DNA from: Bacteroidales bacterium
GTDB lineage: Bacteria > Bacteroidota > Bacteroidia > Bacteroidales > UBA932
Direction of reading: 5' to 3'
NCBI GenBank assembly: GCA_017437125.1
Contig: JAFSBV010000016.1
Coordinates: forward strand, 1 to 64,000
DNA: 64,000 nt
Within the stretch, counting starts at the first letter, position 1, and each line of letters starts with the position of its first letter. A model generated the notes under the pieces. It saw nothing but the letters and a program-made list of their open reading frames with translations. It ran no database searches and was not told the origin of the DNA. Made by a program: the position numbers and the translations under genes. This document shows, one piece after another, positions 25,316 through 35,074 of this stretch.

Positions 25316-26746
25316 ATGTCGAATATTGAATGTTTTATGCCGTCGATGTCAGGTGACGACATATCCATGACGGTAGAATCCTTCAGCTGCAGCGATGCCT
25401 TTTCAGGCGTTACGATATTGAGCGGCGTGTCGTTGAGGTCAACAGAGACATTGAGAAGCCTTGCCGAGGCCGTTTCAGAGAAATTCATTCTTATTTATAC
25501 GAAGGACTATCCTTTGGAGATGGGTATGTTCGCTCTTGACCGTATTCTCAGCATTGCTGAAGATACGAAGGCGGATATGCTGTATGCCGATCATTACAAG
25601 CTTGTCTGTGATGCGGAAGGCGTGCAGCACAGAAAGAAGCATCCGCTCATCGAGTGCCAGAACGGTGCATTGAGGGATGATTTCGACTTCGGCAGTGTCC
25701 TTGTATTCAGGAGCAGTTCGTTCAGGAAGGCGGTCAGGGCGATGGATGCAGATTATGAATATGCCGCATTGTATGATCTGCGTCTCCGCATGAAGAACAT
25801 TGTCCATATCAACGAATATCTTTATACCGAAATAGAAACGGATACCCGCAAGTCAGGCGAAAAGCAGTTTGACTATGTGGATCCACGCAATAGGGAGGTT
25901 CAGATCGAGATGGAAAAGGTTTGTACCGCCCATCTCAAACGCATCGGTGCATGGCTGGCTCCGGATTTCAAGGATCCCGATCCTGCGGATTTCGATAGCG
26001 GGATGTTCCCTGTGACTGCAACGGTCGTGATACCTGTCTATAACAGGGTAAAGACCATAATGGATGCCGTAACCAGTGCGCTCGGACAGAAAACGGATTT
26101 TCCTTACAATGTCATAGTGGTGGATAATCATTCCACAGACGGAACTTCCGAGCTTCTGAGCGCGATGGCGTTTGAAGATCCGCGGCTCAGGCATGTCATT
26201 CCGGGCAGGAATGATCTCGGTATCGGCGGATGCTGGAATATGGCTGTCCATAATGAGCTGTGCGGAGAGTATGCGGTCCAGCTTGACAGTGATGACGTTT
26301 ACAGCGGGCCTGACACCCTTCAGAAGATCGTGGATGCGTTCAGGGAGCAGAAGTGCGCGATGGTTGTAGGAACATATCAGATGACCGACTTCAGAATGAA
26401 TCCGATTCCTCCGGGAATCATAGATCATCGCGAGTGGACTGCGGATAACGGACGTAACAATGCATTGAGAATCAATGGTCTTGGGGCTCCGAGGGCTTTC
26501 TGGACTCCTCTCTTGAGAACGATCAATCTTCCGAATACAAGTTATGGCGAGGACTATGCCCTGGGACTGAGGATAAGCCGTGATTACCGCATAGGCCGTA
26601 TATATGATGTCCTGTACTGCTGCCGCAGGTGGGAGGGCAATTCGGATGCTGCATTGGATATAGACCGTATCAATGCGAATAACATGTACAAGGACCGCAT
26701 CAGGACATGGGAGCTTGAGGCCAGGATAAGGAAGAACAAACGATGA
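25316..26746 (+). CDS. two-domain glycosyltransferase family 2 protein
   Basis: A 476-residue cytoplasmic protein. The C-terminal half (about 235-440) is a canonical GT2 domain: [20 protein letters not shown], the [12 protein letters not shown] nucleotide-binding turn and the DSDD metal-binding motif ([11 protein letters not shown]). The N-terminal half has a weaker GT2-like pattern with [11 protein letters not shown], probably a degenerate second domain. The donor and acceptor are unknown. It overlaps the next gene by 4 bases (ATGA), tying it to the DUF4922-SpoIID protein and the peptidoglycan-salvage genes, so a role in wall sugar metabolism is possible. Confidence 0.85.
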   Translation: MSNIECFMPSMSGDDISMTVESFSCSDAFSGVTILSGVSLRSTETLRSLAEAVSEKFILIYTKDYPLEMGMFALDRILSIAEDTKADMLYADHYKLVCDAEGVQHRKKHPLIECQNGALRDDFDFGSVLVFRSSSFRKAVRAMDADYEYAALYDLRLRMKNIVHINEYLYTEIETDTRKSGEKQFDYVDPRNREVQIEMEKVCTAHLKRIGAWLAPDFKDPDPADFDSGMFPVTATVVIPVYNRVKTIMDAVTSALGQKTDFPYNVIVVDNHSTDGTSELLSAMAFEDPRLRHVIPGRNDLGIGGCWNMAVHNELCGEYAVQLDSDDVYSGPDTLQKIVDAFREQKCAMVVGTYQMTDFRMNPIPPGIIDHREWTADNGRNNALRINGLGAPRAFWTPLLRTINLPNTSYGEDYALGLRISRDYRIGRIYDVLYCCRRWEGNSDAALDIDRINANNMYKDRIRTWELEARIRKNKR

Positions 26747-29013
26747 ATAACGGTTCCATATATAAATTCGTTGGAGATCAGCTGTCGCGCTGGCCTCTGG
26801 CCTGCGGGAACTTCAGAGCATTGAAGAATGTCCGTGTCAGGGAAATGGATGCCGCAGGACTGAGGGTGAGGCTCCAGTTCAATCCCGCGAGGATGGTTTC
26901 TTCAGCTGCAAAGCTCGACAAGTCCGACATAGCGAAGCGCAGATGTTTCCTCTGTCGTGAGAACCGTCCTCCGGAGCAGATCATGATGAAGTTCGAAGGC
27001 AGGAAGGGAAAGCGATATCATATACTGGTGAATCCTTATCCGATATTTCCTGACCATCTCGTGATCGCTGCTGACAGACATACGGATCAGACCATATGGA
27101 AGAGATATGTTGACATGCTTGATATGGCGAGAAAATATCAGGGATTCACATTCTTTTATAACGGTCCGAAAAGCGGAGCCTCAGCTCCGGATCATCATCA
27201 TTTCCAGGCTTGCCCGAAAGAACTGATCCCTCTGGAGATGGATGTGGACAAGGCACTCGCTTATGACAGTGACCAGACGCTGCGTCATGTGATATCCTTT
27301 CAGGATGCGGATCTGTATCATTATCAGAAGTTTACTACAGGTGTGTTTGTCCTTAGGGCGGAAACATCCAAGTCGGCGGCGAAGCTGTTCTACAGGCTCC
27401 TTGACTGTGCGGAGATACCGGAAGGGGAAACGGAACCGATGTTCAATCTCTTTTCTTATTACAGGGATGGGGAATTCCGCTCGATAATAGTGTTCCGCAG
27501 CAGACACAGGTCTCATCATTATTTCAGTGATGGTCCCGATCATCTGACAATGAGTCCGGGCTGTGCAGATATGGGAGGAATGTTCATTGTTCCTGTTGAA
27601 GAGGAATTCGAGAAGATTACGGAGGAGCTTCTTCTTGAAATGATAAGGGAGGTTTCTATTTCAGAAGGCGAGGAAGCCAGGCTGGTGGACCGTCTTGTAC
27701 GTACCCAGCCTCATGTGGAAGTGGGAATCATGTCTTCCAAGGAACTTGTCTTCGAGATCCTTTCCGACGGTGCCGGAGTCAGAAAGGCTGTCTGTCGTGA
27801 GGGCAAGATAGAATATGACGGAGCACTGTATGATGAACTTTTCTTTGAAGCTGCGACCCCATCTACAATGTTTGCAGAACCCTCGTTCGTATTATACGGA
27901 GTCACGATAGGCATAAATTTCCATTGGGAGAGGAAGGAAGATCAGAAGTTTGCCGGAGCATTGAAGATCATCGTTGAAAAGGACTGCCTTACGGCTGTGA
28001 ATGTTGTCGGAGTAGAGGACTATCTTCTCAGTGTCATATCCTCGGAGATGAGTTCTTCTGCTACTGAGGAATTCCTCAAGGCCCATGCCGTGATTTCCCG
28101 TTCATGGCTGCTGGCACAGACGACGGCCCCGAAGCACAGCCATAAGACCAGTGTTCCTGATTGTGTCAGGGATCTGCCGTCACTGATACTGCATCTTGAC
28201 GGTCTCATGAATCGTGATGCCGAGGGAGAGACGGAATCCGGTGTTCATGAAATCGTCAGATGGTATGATCATGAAGACCACCGGAATTTTGATGTATGCG
28301 CCGACGATCATTGCCAGAGGTATCAGGGACTGACCAGAGCCACAGGAAAGAAGGTTCGCAGGGTCATAGACAGCACCTGGGGCCAGGTTCTCAAATATGA
28401 CGGAGAGCTATGTGACGCCCGTTTCTCCAAATGCTGCGGAGGAAGGATGGAGAGGTTCAGCACCTGCTGGGAGGACAAGGACTACCCTTATCTCCAGCCT
28501 CTTGCCGATACACCGGATCATTCCGATGGATCTCCATGCTTCTGCAATACATCGGATAAGGAGATACTTTCTCAGGTTCTCAACAATTATGACCAGGAAA
28601 CGACAGACTTCTACCGCTGGACCGTAGCATATGATAAAGGCGGACTTGCAGATCTTATCGAAAGAAGATGCGGAGTGAAGCTCGGAAGGATCGTTAACAT
28701 GATACCTTTGGAACGAGGTGAGTCCGGCAGGATATCTCTCCTGAAGATAGAAGGGGAGGAAAGGACCATGATCGTAGGCAAGGAACTGGAGATCAGACGT
28801 ATTCTTTCAGAGAGTCATCTTAAGAGTTCCGCCTTTGAAGTGGAGATGACTCCTGACAAGATCATCCTTCATGGCTCGGGATGGGGCCACGGTGTCGGAC
28901 TTTGCCAGATAGGAGCCGCTGTGATGGCTTCCGAAGGTTATGATTACAGACAGATACTGGAGCATTATTATCCAGGTACGGAAATATTGAAAGATAAGCA
29001 TTATGAGGAATAA
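26743..29013 (+). CDS. DUF4922 - SpoIID/LytB domain fusion protein
   Basis: A 756-residue protein with two parts. Residues 1 to about 330 are DUF4922, a HIT/GalT-like fold: a [12 protein letters not shown] zinc-type pair, then [11 protein letters not shown] near 150 with the H-x-H-x-Q nucleotidyl-transfer/phosphorylase signature. Residues about 360-750 are a SpoIID/LytB domain: [31 protein letters not shown], a CCGGRME motif and the [16 protein letters not shown] signature. SpoIID proteins cleave or bind stripped glycan strands. No signal peptide is visible, which is odd for a wall enzyme and suggests cytoplasmic action on salvaged muropeptides or sugars. It overlaps the transporter gene by 11 bases. 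Confidence 0.85.
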   Translation: MNNGSIYKFVGDQLSRWPLACGNFRALKNVRVREMDAAGLRVRLQFNPARMVSSAAKLDKSDIAKRRCFLCRENRPPEQIMMKFEGRKGKRYHILVNPYPIFPDHLVIAADRHTDQTIWKRYVDMLDMARKYQGFTFFYNGPKSGASAPDHHHFQACPKELIPLEMDVDKALAYDSDQTLRHVISFQDADLYHYQKFTTGVFVLRAETSKSAAKLFYRLLDCAEIPEGETEPMFNLFSYYRDGEFRSIIVFRSRHRSHHYFSDGPDHLTMSPGCADMGGMFIVPVEEEFEKITEELLLEMIREVSISEGEEARLVDRLVRTQPHVEVGIMSSKELVFEILSDGAGVRKAVCREGKIEYDGALYDELFFEAATPSTMFAEPSFVLYGVTIGINFHWERKEDQKFAGALKIIVEKDCLTAVNVVGVEDYLLSVISSEMSSSATEEFLKAHAVISRSWLLAQTTAPKHSHKTSVPDCVRDLPSLILHLDGLMNRDAEGETESGVHEIVRWYDHEDHRNFDVCADDHCQRYQGLTRATGKKVRRVIDSTWGQVLKYDGELCDARFSKCCGGRMERFSTCWEDKDYPYLQPLADTPDHSDGSPCFCNTSDKEILSQVLNNYDQETTDFYRWTVAYDKGGLADLIERRCGVKLGRIVNMIPLERGESGRISLLKIEGEERTMIVGKELEIRRILSESHLKSSAFEVEMTPDKIILHGSGWGHGVGLCQIGAAVMASEGYDYRQILEHYYPGTEILKDKHYEE

Positions 29014-30301
29014 TCCATGGTGGTGGGTTCCTACGCTTTATTTCGCGGAAGGAATCCCGTATTTCATAGTAAACAACATATCTGTGATAATGTTCAACAA
29101 TATGGGTATGTCCAAGGGTGATATGGCGATGTACACGAGCCTGCTGTATCTTCCTTGGGTGATCAAGCCCTTGTGGAGCCCGTTCGTTGACATCATAAAG
29201 ACAAAGAGATGGTGGATAACGGCCATGCAGATAGTCATGTCTGTCGCATTTGCCCTCCTGGCATTCACCCTTCCTCATCCGTCACCGGAAGTCATATCAG
29301 CCGGAGGAACACCGGTGTCACTTTTTACCGTGACTCTTGTCATATTCTGGATTACTGCATTTGCATCCGCGACCCATGATATAGCGGCAGACGGCTTCTA
29401 TATGCTTGCCCTCAAGCCGAAGGATCAGTCGCTTTTTGTAGGAATCAGAAGCACTTTCTACCGTCTTTCATCCATATTCGGACAGGGTGTCCTGGTCGTG
29501 ATCGCCGGAATACTTGAGAGAAGGCTTGGGGATGTGCCAGAAGCATGGTCGATGACGCTGATTGCAAGTGCCGTGCTTTTCGCCGCAGTTACATTATGGC
29601 ATACGTTCCGTCTGCCAAGACCTTCGGAGGATTCCGTCAGAGAAAACGGCTCTACCGCGAAGGGCATATTCAAGGAATTCGCGAGGACGTTCGCGACATT
29701 CTTCCGTAAGAAGCATGTGTGGCTGGCAATGGCTTTCATGCTTCTGTACCGTCTTCCTGAGGCCTTCCTTGTCAAGATGATGAATCCTTTTCTGCTTGAT
29801 CCGGTCGAAAACGGAGGTATGGGACTTTCAACCGAGACTGTCGGACTTGTATATGGAACTATAGGCGTGGCTGCACTCACGGTGGGAGGAATTCTTGGCG
29901 GAATTGCAGCTTCGAAATGGGGCCTCAAGAAATCACTCTGGCCGATGGCAATGGCACTGACTCTTCCATGTCTGTCTTTTGTGTTTCTGGCCGCTTTCCA
30001 GCCGCAGAATGTAGGACTGATCAGTGCCTGTGTCGCACTCGACCAGTTCGGCTATGGCTTCGGCTTCACCGCGTATATGCTTTACCTCATCTATTTCTCG
30101 GACGGAGAATTCAAGACGGCACATTATTCGCTGTGTACGGCATTCATGGCCTTGAGCATGATGCTGCCAGGCATGGTTGCAGGCTACATCCAGGAGAGTC
30201 TGGGCTATACGGACTTCTTCATCTTCGTCATGATCTGCTGCCTTGTTACCGTAGGTGTGACATTCATGCTTAAGGTCGATCCCGAGTATGGAAAGAAATA
30301 A
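29003..30301 (+). CDS. AmpG-like MFS transporter
   Basis: A 432-residue inner-membrane protein with about 12 hydrophobic segments, starting [20 protein letters not shown]. The FAEGIPY opening, the YLPWVIKPLWSPFVD segment after the first helices and an ATHDIAADGFY motif near 135 are features of the AmpG muropeptide-permease group of the major facilitator superfamily. With the SpoIID fusion upstream and NamZ downstream, import of MurNAc or anhydro-muropeptides is the likely role; the exact substrate is inferred. It overlaps the upstream gene and the serpin gene follows after 10 bases. Confidence 0.87.
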   Translation: MRNNPWWWVPTLYFAEGIPYFIVNNISVIMFNNMGMSKGDMAMYTSLLYLPWVIKPLWSPFVDIIKTKRWWITAMQIVMSVAFALLAFTLPHPSPEVISAGGTPVSLFTVTLVIFWITAFASATHDIAADGFYMLALKPKDQSLFVGIRSTFYRLSSIFGQGVLVVIAGILERRLGDVPEAWSMTLIASAVLFAAVTLWHTFRLPRPSEDSVRENGSTAKGIFKEFARTFATFFRKKHVWLAMAFMLLYRLPEAFLVKMMNPFLLDPVENGGMGLSTETVGLVYGTIGVAALTVGGILGGIAASKWGLKKSLWPMAMALTLPCLSFVFLAAFQPQNVGLISACVALDQFGYGFGFTAYMLYLIYFSDGEFKTAHYSLCTAFMALSMMLPGMVAGYIQESLGYTDFFIFVMICCLVTVGVTFMLKVDPEYGKK

Positions 30302-30311
30302 GTGAGTTGTT

Positions 30312-31454
30312 ATGAAAAGAATCTTCATTATGACAGTCATCGCAGCTGTGCTTGGCACAGCCACATCCTGCGGACAGCAGAACGAAAAGCCTGAGCAAGG
30401 CTCGAGAACGGGGTTCGCCCTCTCGTTTTTCAGGAATGTGAATGCCGTTTCTCCGGCAGACGAGAATATCGTCATCTCTCCTTACAGTGCCGGTGTGGCG
30501 CTTTCCATGCTTGAAGCCGGAGCGGAAGGGGAGACTAAGGTGGAAATAGACAATGCGCTCAACGGTACACTCTTCAAGGCAGAAGATCTCGGAAGCGGCG
30601 GCAATATTACTGTGCAGTCTTCAAGTTCCGTATGGATCAGCAGCAATTTCAGTGTGAGAAACAGATATGTGAGCACGCTTGAGAAGGAATTCGATGCATT
30701 TGTAGATACTCCCGACTTTTCGGATCCTGTAGCTGTGCATGAAATCAACGACTGGTGTTCCGACCACACTTCGGGCAAGATCACGAAGATAATCGACAAG
30801 CTCGGCCCAGAGATGGTCATGGTACTTGTAAATGCACTGTATTTCAATGCTCCATGGGCAAATGCGTTCGATCCGGAGTTCACCCGTGACGGTGTTTTCC
30901 ATGGTCGCAACGGTGATGTGACTGTTCCGATGATGTCGGTCAAGTCTGATTTCGGATATACCGAGTATCAGGGATTCAAGCTGGTCGAGATCCCTTATGA
31001 AGGAGACAGATATGCGATGTATATCGTCCTGCCGCCGGAAGGAATGGATGTGGGATCTGCCATACCATATATCGGAGAAACCGTATATGATACAGCCATG
31101 AGTACGATAGTGCCAAGAAAGGTTTCTCTGACAATGCCTAAATACAGGTTGACTGCTTCTCTTGTTCTGAACAAGACATTGGAACGGATGGGAATGAAGA
31201 CTGCTTTTTCATCTGCGGCTGATTTCAAGGGAATATCTCTTTCAGGACCTCTCCAGCTGGATGTGGTAAAGCAGAAATGCTATATCGAAGTCAGTGAAAA
31301 GGGTACGGAAGCTGCAGCCGTGACCAGCGCACAGATGCGTCTCACTTCTGTAAGGCCTGTTACCGAAATGACAGTTGACAGACCATTTATATTCATGATT
31401 GCCGACAGGGAAGGAAAGGATATTCTTTTTGCCGGCAAAGTAGTGAACTTATGA
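30312..31454 (+). CDS. serpin family lipoprotein
   Basis: A serine-protease inhibitor of 380 residues with a lipoprotein signal (TATSC). Serpin landmarks are NIVISPYSAGVALSML, NALYFNAPWANAFD, and the C-terminal DRPFIFMIADREGKDILFAG. The reactive-loop hinge EKGTEAAAVTSAQ has the small residues needed for loop insertion, so it should be inhibitory; counting 17 residues from the P15 glycine places Thr-Ser at the P1-P1' bond, a provisional estimate. Bacteroidota serpins may guard the cell envelope against host or own proteases. Its place inside a wall-salvage operon is unusual. Confidence 0.94.
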   Translation: MKRIFIMTVIAAVLGTATSCGQQNEKPEQGSRTGFALSFFRNVNAVSPADENIVISPYSAGVALSMLEAGAEGETKVEIDNALNGTLFKAEDLGSGGNITVQSSSSVWISSNFSVRNRYVSTLEKEFDAFVDTPDFSDPVAVHEINDWCSDHTSGKITKIIDKLGPEMVMVLVNALYFNAPWANAFDPEFTRDGVFHGRNGDVTVPMMSVKSDFGYTEYQGFKLVEIPYEGDRYAMYIVLPPEGMDVGSAIPYIGETVYDTAMSTIVPRKVSLTMPKYRLTASLVLNKTLERMGMKTAFSSAADFKGISLSGPLQLDVVKQKCYIEVSEKGTEAAAVTSAQMRLTSVRPVTEMTVDRPFIFMIADREGKDILFAGKVVNL

Positions 31455-31461
31455 TGATTCA

Positions 31462-32730
31462 ATGACTATGAAAAGACTGTTTGTATATTTTATGCTGTCT
31501 ATTACGGCAGCCGTTTGTGTATCTTCAGCATATGCCGCAGAACCTGTCGTAAAGACCGGTATAGAAGTGCTTCGTGACAGAGGCTTCAGAGGGCTGATCG
31601 GCAAAAGGGTCGGTCTGGTTACGAATCCCAGCGGCGTTGACAGCAAGCTGAACTCAACTATAGACATCCTCTACAATGCTCCCGGAGTGGAGCTCGTGGC
31701 ATTATATGGCCCTGAGCATGGAGTGAGGGGCGACATGTATGCCGGTGACAAGGTCGCAGATGCCAGAGATGAGGCTACAGGACTTCCTGTTTATTCAATT
31801 TACGGAGCGACACGCAAGCCTACAAAGGAAATGCTTCAAGGCATCGATGTCATGGTATATGACATCCAGGATGTCGGTGTCCGTTCATATACCTTCATCA
31901 GTTCTCTCGGACTTGTCATGGAAGCATGTGCGGAACTGGGTATAGAGGTGATGGTTCTTGACAGGCCTAACCCTTTGGGCGGCAACAAGATAGAAGGCTG
32001 TGTGGTCGAACCGGGCTTCTTCTCTTTTGTCAGTCAGTATGAGATTCCGTACATTTACGGTTTGACGGTAGGTGAGCTTGCTGTGATGATAAATGAAGAA
32101 GGAATGAACAGGGGCCAGAAAGGAAACCAGGAACCTGCGAAATGCGACCTTACGGTAATTCCGATGAAAGGATGGACCCGTGACATGCTTTATGAAGATA
32201 CCGGACTTCCGTGGGTGCTCCCGTCTCCGAACATTCCTTTCAAGGATACTCCGATGTATTATGCAGCTGCAGGAATATGCGGAGAACTATATGGATTCAT
32301 GAATATCGGCATCGGCTATACTCTCCCGTTCCAGGTGTTCGGTGCCACATGGCTGGATCCGGATCTTCTGAAGGCCCGTCTGGATTCATATGGCCTGCCG
32401 GGCATATCGTTCCGTACGATATGGTACAAGCCTTTCTCCGGAAGTCAGAAAGGACAGCTGGTCAAAGGACTCCAGTATTTCTTTACGGATTATGAGAATG
32501 CACGTGTCACGGATACTCAGTTCTATGTCATGCAGGCTGTTGCAGAACTGTATCCGGACAAGAAGGCATTCGAGATCATAAGCGGCTACGGATTGTTCGA
32601 TAAAGTCTGTGGCACGGATTATGTTAGAACAGAATTTCAGAAACGGTATAAACATGCCGACATCAAGGAACATTGGCGGAAAGATGAAGAAGCTTTCCGT
32701 ACATTGTCGCAAAGGTACCACATCTATTAA
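31462..32730 (+). CDS. namZ: exo-beta-N-acetylmuramidase (GH171, DUF1343)
   Basis: A 422-residue exported protein (signal peptide about 1-25, ASAYA-like cleavage site) of the DUF1343 family, now GH171, whose characterised member NamZ removes MurNAc from the non-reducing end of peptidoglycan fragments. Conserved segments are GLVTNPSGVD, ALYGPEHGVRGD with the catalytic-type Glu, VYDIQDVGVRSYTF, DRPNPLGGNKIEG and the DTGLPWVLPSPNIP stretch. It follows the serpin gene by 7 bases. With the AmpG-like importer it forms a periplasmic-to-cytoplasmic MurNAc salvage route. Confidence 0.9.
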   Translation: MTMKRLFVYFMLSITAAVCVSSAYAAEPVVKTGIEVLRDRGFRGLIGKRVGLVTNPSGVDSKLNSTIDILYNAPGVELVALYGPEHGVRGDMYAGDKVADARDEATGLPVYSIYGATRKPTKEMLQGIDVMVYDIQDVGVRSYTFISSLGLVMEACAELGIEVMVLDRPNPLGGNKIEGCVVEPGFFSFVSQYEIPYIYGLTVGELAVMINEEGMNRGQKGNQEPAKCDLTVIPMKGWTRDMLYEDTGLPWVLPSPNIPFKDTPMYYAAAGICGELYGFMNIGIGYTLPFQVFGATWLDPDLLKARLDSYGLPGISFRTIWYKPFSGSQKGQLVKGLQYFFTDYENARVTDTQFYVMQAVAELYPDKKAFEIISGYGLFDKVCGTDYVRTEFQKRYKHADIKEHWRKDEEAFRTLSQRYHIY

Positions 32731-32747
32731 CTTAAAACTGCACGATT

Positions 32748-34052
32748 ATGGGAAAGATCAGAGCAACAATGGCCGCGATGCTGACAATATTGGCATTTAC
32801 GGCTTATCAGTCTGATGCAGATGCACAGGCGCGCAGGGAAGCCAACCGCACAACAGGCACTTCCAGAGCAACAAGCGTTACTAGAACCACACCATCAGGA
32901 ACCAGATCGTCAGGCAAAAGCGTTACACGCTCAACTGTCTCACAGGACAGGAAAGTCGGTGTCACAAAGCCTTCCTCACAGACAACAAGGCCTTCTTCAC
33001 AGACTGCCAGACCTGCAACCCAGACCAGACCTTCTGCTGCAACTCGTCCTTCAAACAACGCGGCTGCACCGAAGATCGATAAGAACGAGCGCAAACCGAG
33101 TACTACTGTAAGACGCCCGGCTGTAACTCGTCCTTCTGCTTCGTCAAAGCCTGCAGCAAAGCCATCTGGCGGTACGGTCAACAAACCGATAAATGTAACA
33201 CGTCCGGGTAACAGGACAGACCGTCCTGCAAACAAGCCTGATGACAAGAGGCCGTCAGTCAGACCTGATGCAGGCAGAGGAAATGCAAATGTAAGACCCG
33301 ACAGAGACCGTCCGGAAAGACCGGCACATATCCGTCCTGACCACAGACCAGATGTACATAGGGTACATCCGAGAGACAGGGCATTTGTTGACTATCACCA
33401 CCCTTCACACTTCTGGGCCGGACACAACCATTGTTTCGGACACAGGGTAAGGATACTTCCTTCGCATGCAAGAAGACATATCCATTTCGGAGTGACATAT
33501 TACTGCTATGATGACATATGGTATCGTCCATACGGCGGATATTATGTAGTATGCAGACCTCCGTTCGGAACAGTGCTTGCAGCGAACCTCATCGCCGACA
33601 TGGCATGGACTGCAGTCAGAATGTCGTATTACTATACTGTAGCCAACACCTACAGCAAGATAAACGAGAACAATGAATACATTGCAGAGCAGAATGCGAT
33701 CATCGCTCAGAACAATGCGACTATTGCAGCGCAGAATCAGACCATAGCGATGAACCAGCAGCTTGCTTCTCAGGCATATACTCTTGCAAACGAACTCGGA
33801 CTTGTCCAGAGCTTTGCGGCAGCAGGAAGCGACTACTATTATCAGGACGGTGTGTTCTATGTAATGGATGCAAACGGTGAATACAAGGTCATCGTTCCTC
33901 CTGCAGGAGCAATGGTAGAGATTCTTCCTGAGGACTACGATATGATCACCCTCAATGATAATGAGTATTACAAGGTTGATGATACTGTATATAAGGTAAC
34001 TATCAGTGAAGGAAAACCTTATTTCGAAGTTCTTGGCCAGCTTTACAGCTAA
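32748..34052 (+). CDS. DUF6515-like exported protein with low-complexity N-terminus
   Basis: A 434-residue exported protein (signal about 1-26, ending DADA). Residues about 30-190 are a low-complexity region rich in Arg, Pro, Ser and Thr with repeated SSQT-RPSSQTARP-like units, and likely disordered. A His/Tyr-rich segment (DYHHPSHFWAGHNHCFGH) follows. A coiled-coil-like run of E-Q-N-A-x-I-A-x-N repeats lies near 310-345. The C-terminal 80 residues (YYYQDGVFYVMDANGEYKVI, EILPEDYD) resemble DUF6515. Function unknown. The basic region could bind anionic polymers such as the wall or DNA. It is 17 bases after namZ. Confidence 0.75.
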   Translation: MGKIRATMAAMLTILAFTAYQSDADAQARREANRTTGTSRATSVTRTTPSGTRSSGKSVTRSTVSQDRKVGVTKPSSQTTRPSSQTARPATQTRPSAATRPSNNAAAPKIDKNERKPSTTVRRPAVTRPSASSKPAAKPSGGTVNKPINVTRPGNRTDRPANKPDDKRPSVRPDAGRGNANVRPDRDRPERPAHIRPDHRPDVHRVHPRDRAFVDYHHPSHFWAGHNHCFGHRVRILPSHARRHIHFGVTYYCYDDIWYRPYGGYYVVCRPPFGTVLAANLIADMAWTAVRMSYYYTVANTYSKINENNEYIAEQNAIIAQNNATIAAQNQTIAMNQQLASQAYTLANELGLVQSFAAAGSDYYYQDGVFYVMDANGEYKVIVPPAGAMVEILPEDYDMITLNDNEYYKVDDTVYKVTISEGKPYFEVLGQLYS

Positions 34053-34072
34053 GAGTCGGTATTGAAAAGCAG

Positions 34073-34107
34073 AAGGACACCCGGATTCTGAAAATCCGGG
34101 TGTCCTT
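34073..34107. terminator. bidirectional terminator between convergent operons
   Basis: 15-base perfect arms (34073-34087 and 34093-34107, AAGGACACCCGGATT and its complement) around a short loop, with T-rich sequence beyond on the plus strand. It separates the wall-salvage operon from the convergent deacetylase operon. Confidence 0.9.
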
Positions 34108-34126
34108 ATACTTTTTAACAGACTCG

Positions 34127-35074
34127 TTATCTGAGGATTATGTTGCCTCCGAATGGGTTGAAATCGAAATATGATTTTCCGTTTCTGACAGTCACGTCGA
34201 GCTTCCTGCCGTCCTGCTCAGCTGTAAAGCCTTCCTCTGAAGCGACTTCCATTGTAAGAACAACATCCTTAAGAAGGGCGTTTTCAGGCATTGCCGGACT
34301 GATTACAAGGCCGTTGCCTTTCTTTTCAGTATTGAGGCAGACAGCCTCTGCAGCCTTCGTGTATCCTGCAACATCGCGGAATGTACCGACCCAGATGCGA
34401 TCCTCACGCTCCTTTACATAGTCGAGGAAACGGGTGAAACCGGAAGGGTCTGTCTCGTAGCAGTCATATCCGTAATTGATTCCATGGGTCATTCCTGCAA
34501 TCCATGATCCTGATGCAAGCGCATCTTCGATCTGCTTGTGAAGGTATTCGTCAGGAGAATGCTGGCCACCGAACCAGAATTCCTTCAGACGTGCTCCTAT
34601 CCTGCCCTCCATAGCCATAGCCACTCTTTCCTCGTTATAGGCATTGTATGGGAAACAGAATGTTACGGGCCTTTCGCCGATCTGACCGGCAATGGCTTCA
34701 TCGTTTCGCGTCATTTCCAGCAATGCATCTTCATCGGAAAGTTCCGTCAGGTTCGGATGAGACCAGCTGTGGTTCGACATCTCATGTCCGTTCCTTGCCA
34801 TTTCCCTCGCCTCATCCCAGGTTATATGGGTGGTGTCGATCTGCGGGTCATCATGAATCCATGCGCAGCAGAGCCAGAATGTACCTCTGAACCCTCTTTT
34901 TTCAAGTTCCGGAGCCACAATCGTATAATGCTCCTTCATCCCGTCGTCAAAAGTGAAGCTGACGGCACACTCCTTTCCGTCCTTGTAAGCGGCTACATTC
35001 ACATCTTCAGGATTGATGTCAGCCGAGCAGCCGATTGCCATTGCAGCAGCTGTGATCATGATTGTCCTTTTCAT
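34127..35074 (-). CDS. polysaccharide deacetylase (NodB) family lipoprotein
   Basis: A 315-residue lipoprotein (lipobox AIGC) with a NodB-type carbohydrate-esterase domain: the TFDDG motif at 41-45 carries the catalytic and metal Asp, and H102-SWS-H106 supplies the metal-binding His pair. A FCFPYNAYNEER segment fits the R-P-Y motif region in altered form. The C-terminal about 60 residues form a small beta-rich extension. It could deacetylate peptidoglycan or a surface glycan. It overlaps murI by 4 bases (ATGA), indicating translational coupling and supporting a wall-related role. Confidence 0.88.
   Translation of the reverse strand: MKRTIMITAAAMAIGCSADINPEDVNVAAYKDGKECAVSFTFDDGMKEHYTIVAPELEKRGFRGTFWLCCAWIHDDPQIDTTHITWDEAREMARNGHEMSNHSWSHPNLTELSDEDALLEMTRNDEAIAGQIGERPVTFCFPYNAYNEERVAMAMEGRIGARLKEFWFGGQHSPDEYLHKQIEDALASGSWIAGMTHGINYGYDCYETDPSGFTRFLDYVKEREDRIWVGTFRDVAGYTKAAEAVCLNTEKKGNGLVISPAMPENALLKDVVLTMEVASEEGFTAEQDGRKLDVTVRNGKSYFDFNPFGGNIILR

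Noticed and set aside
32807-33247. Antisense frame of 146 codons under the low-complexity part of the DUF6515-like gene
   Set aside because: It mirrors the repetitive Arg/Pro/Ser/Thr codons of the plus-strand gene and has no independent support.
33000-33330. Repeats in the low-complexity gene as a CRISPR or satellite array
   Set aside because: The repeats are short, irregular and in frame with the exported protein.
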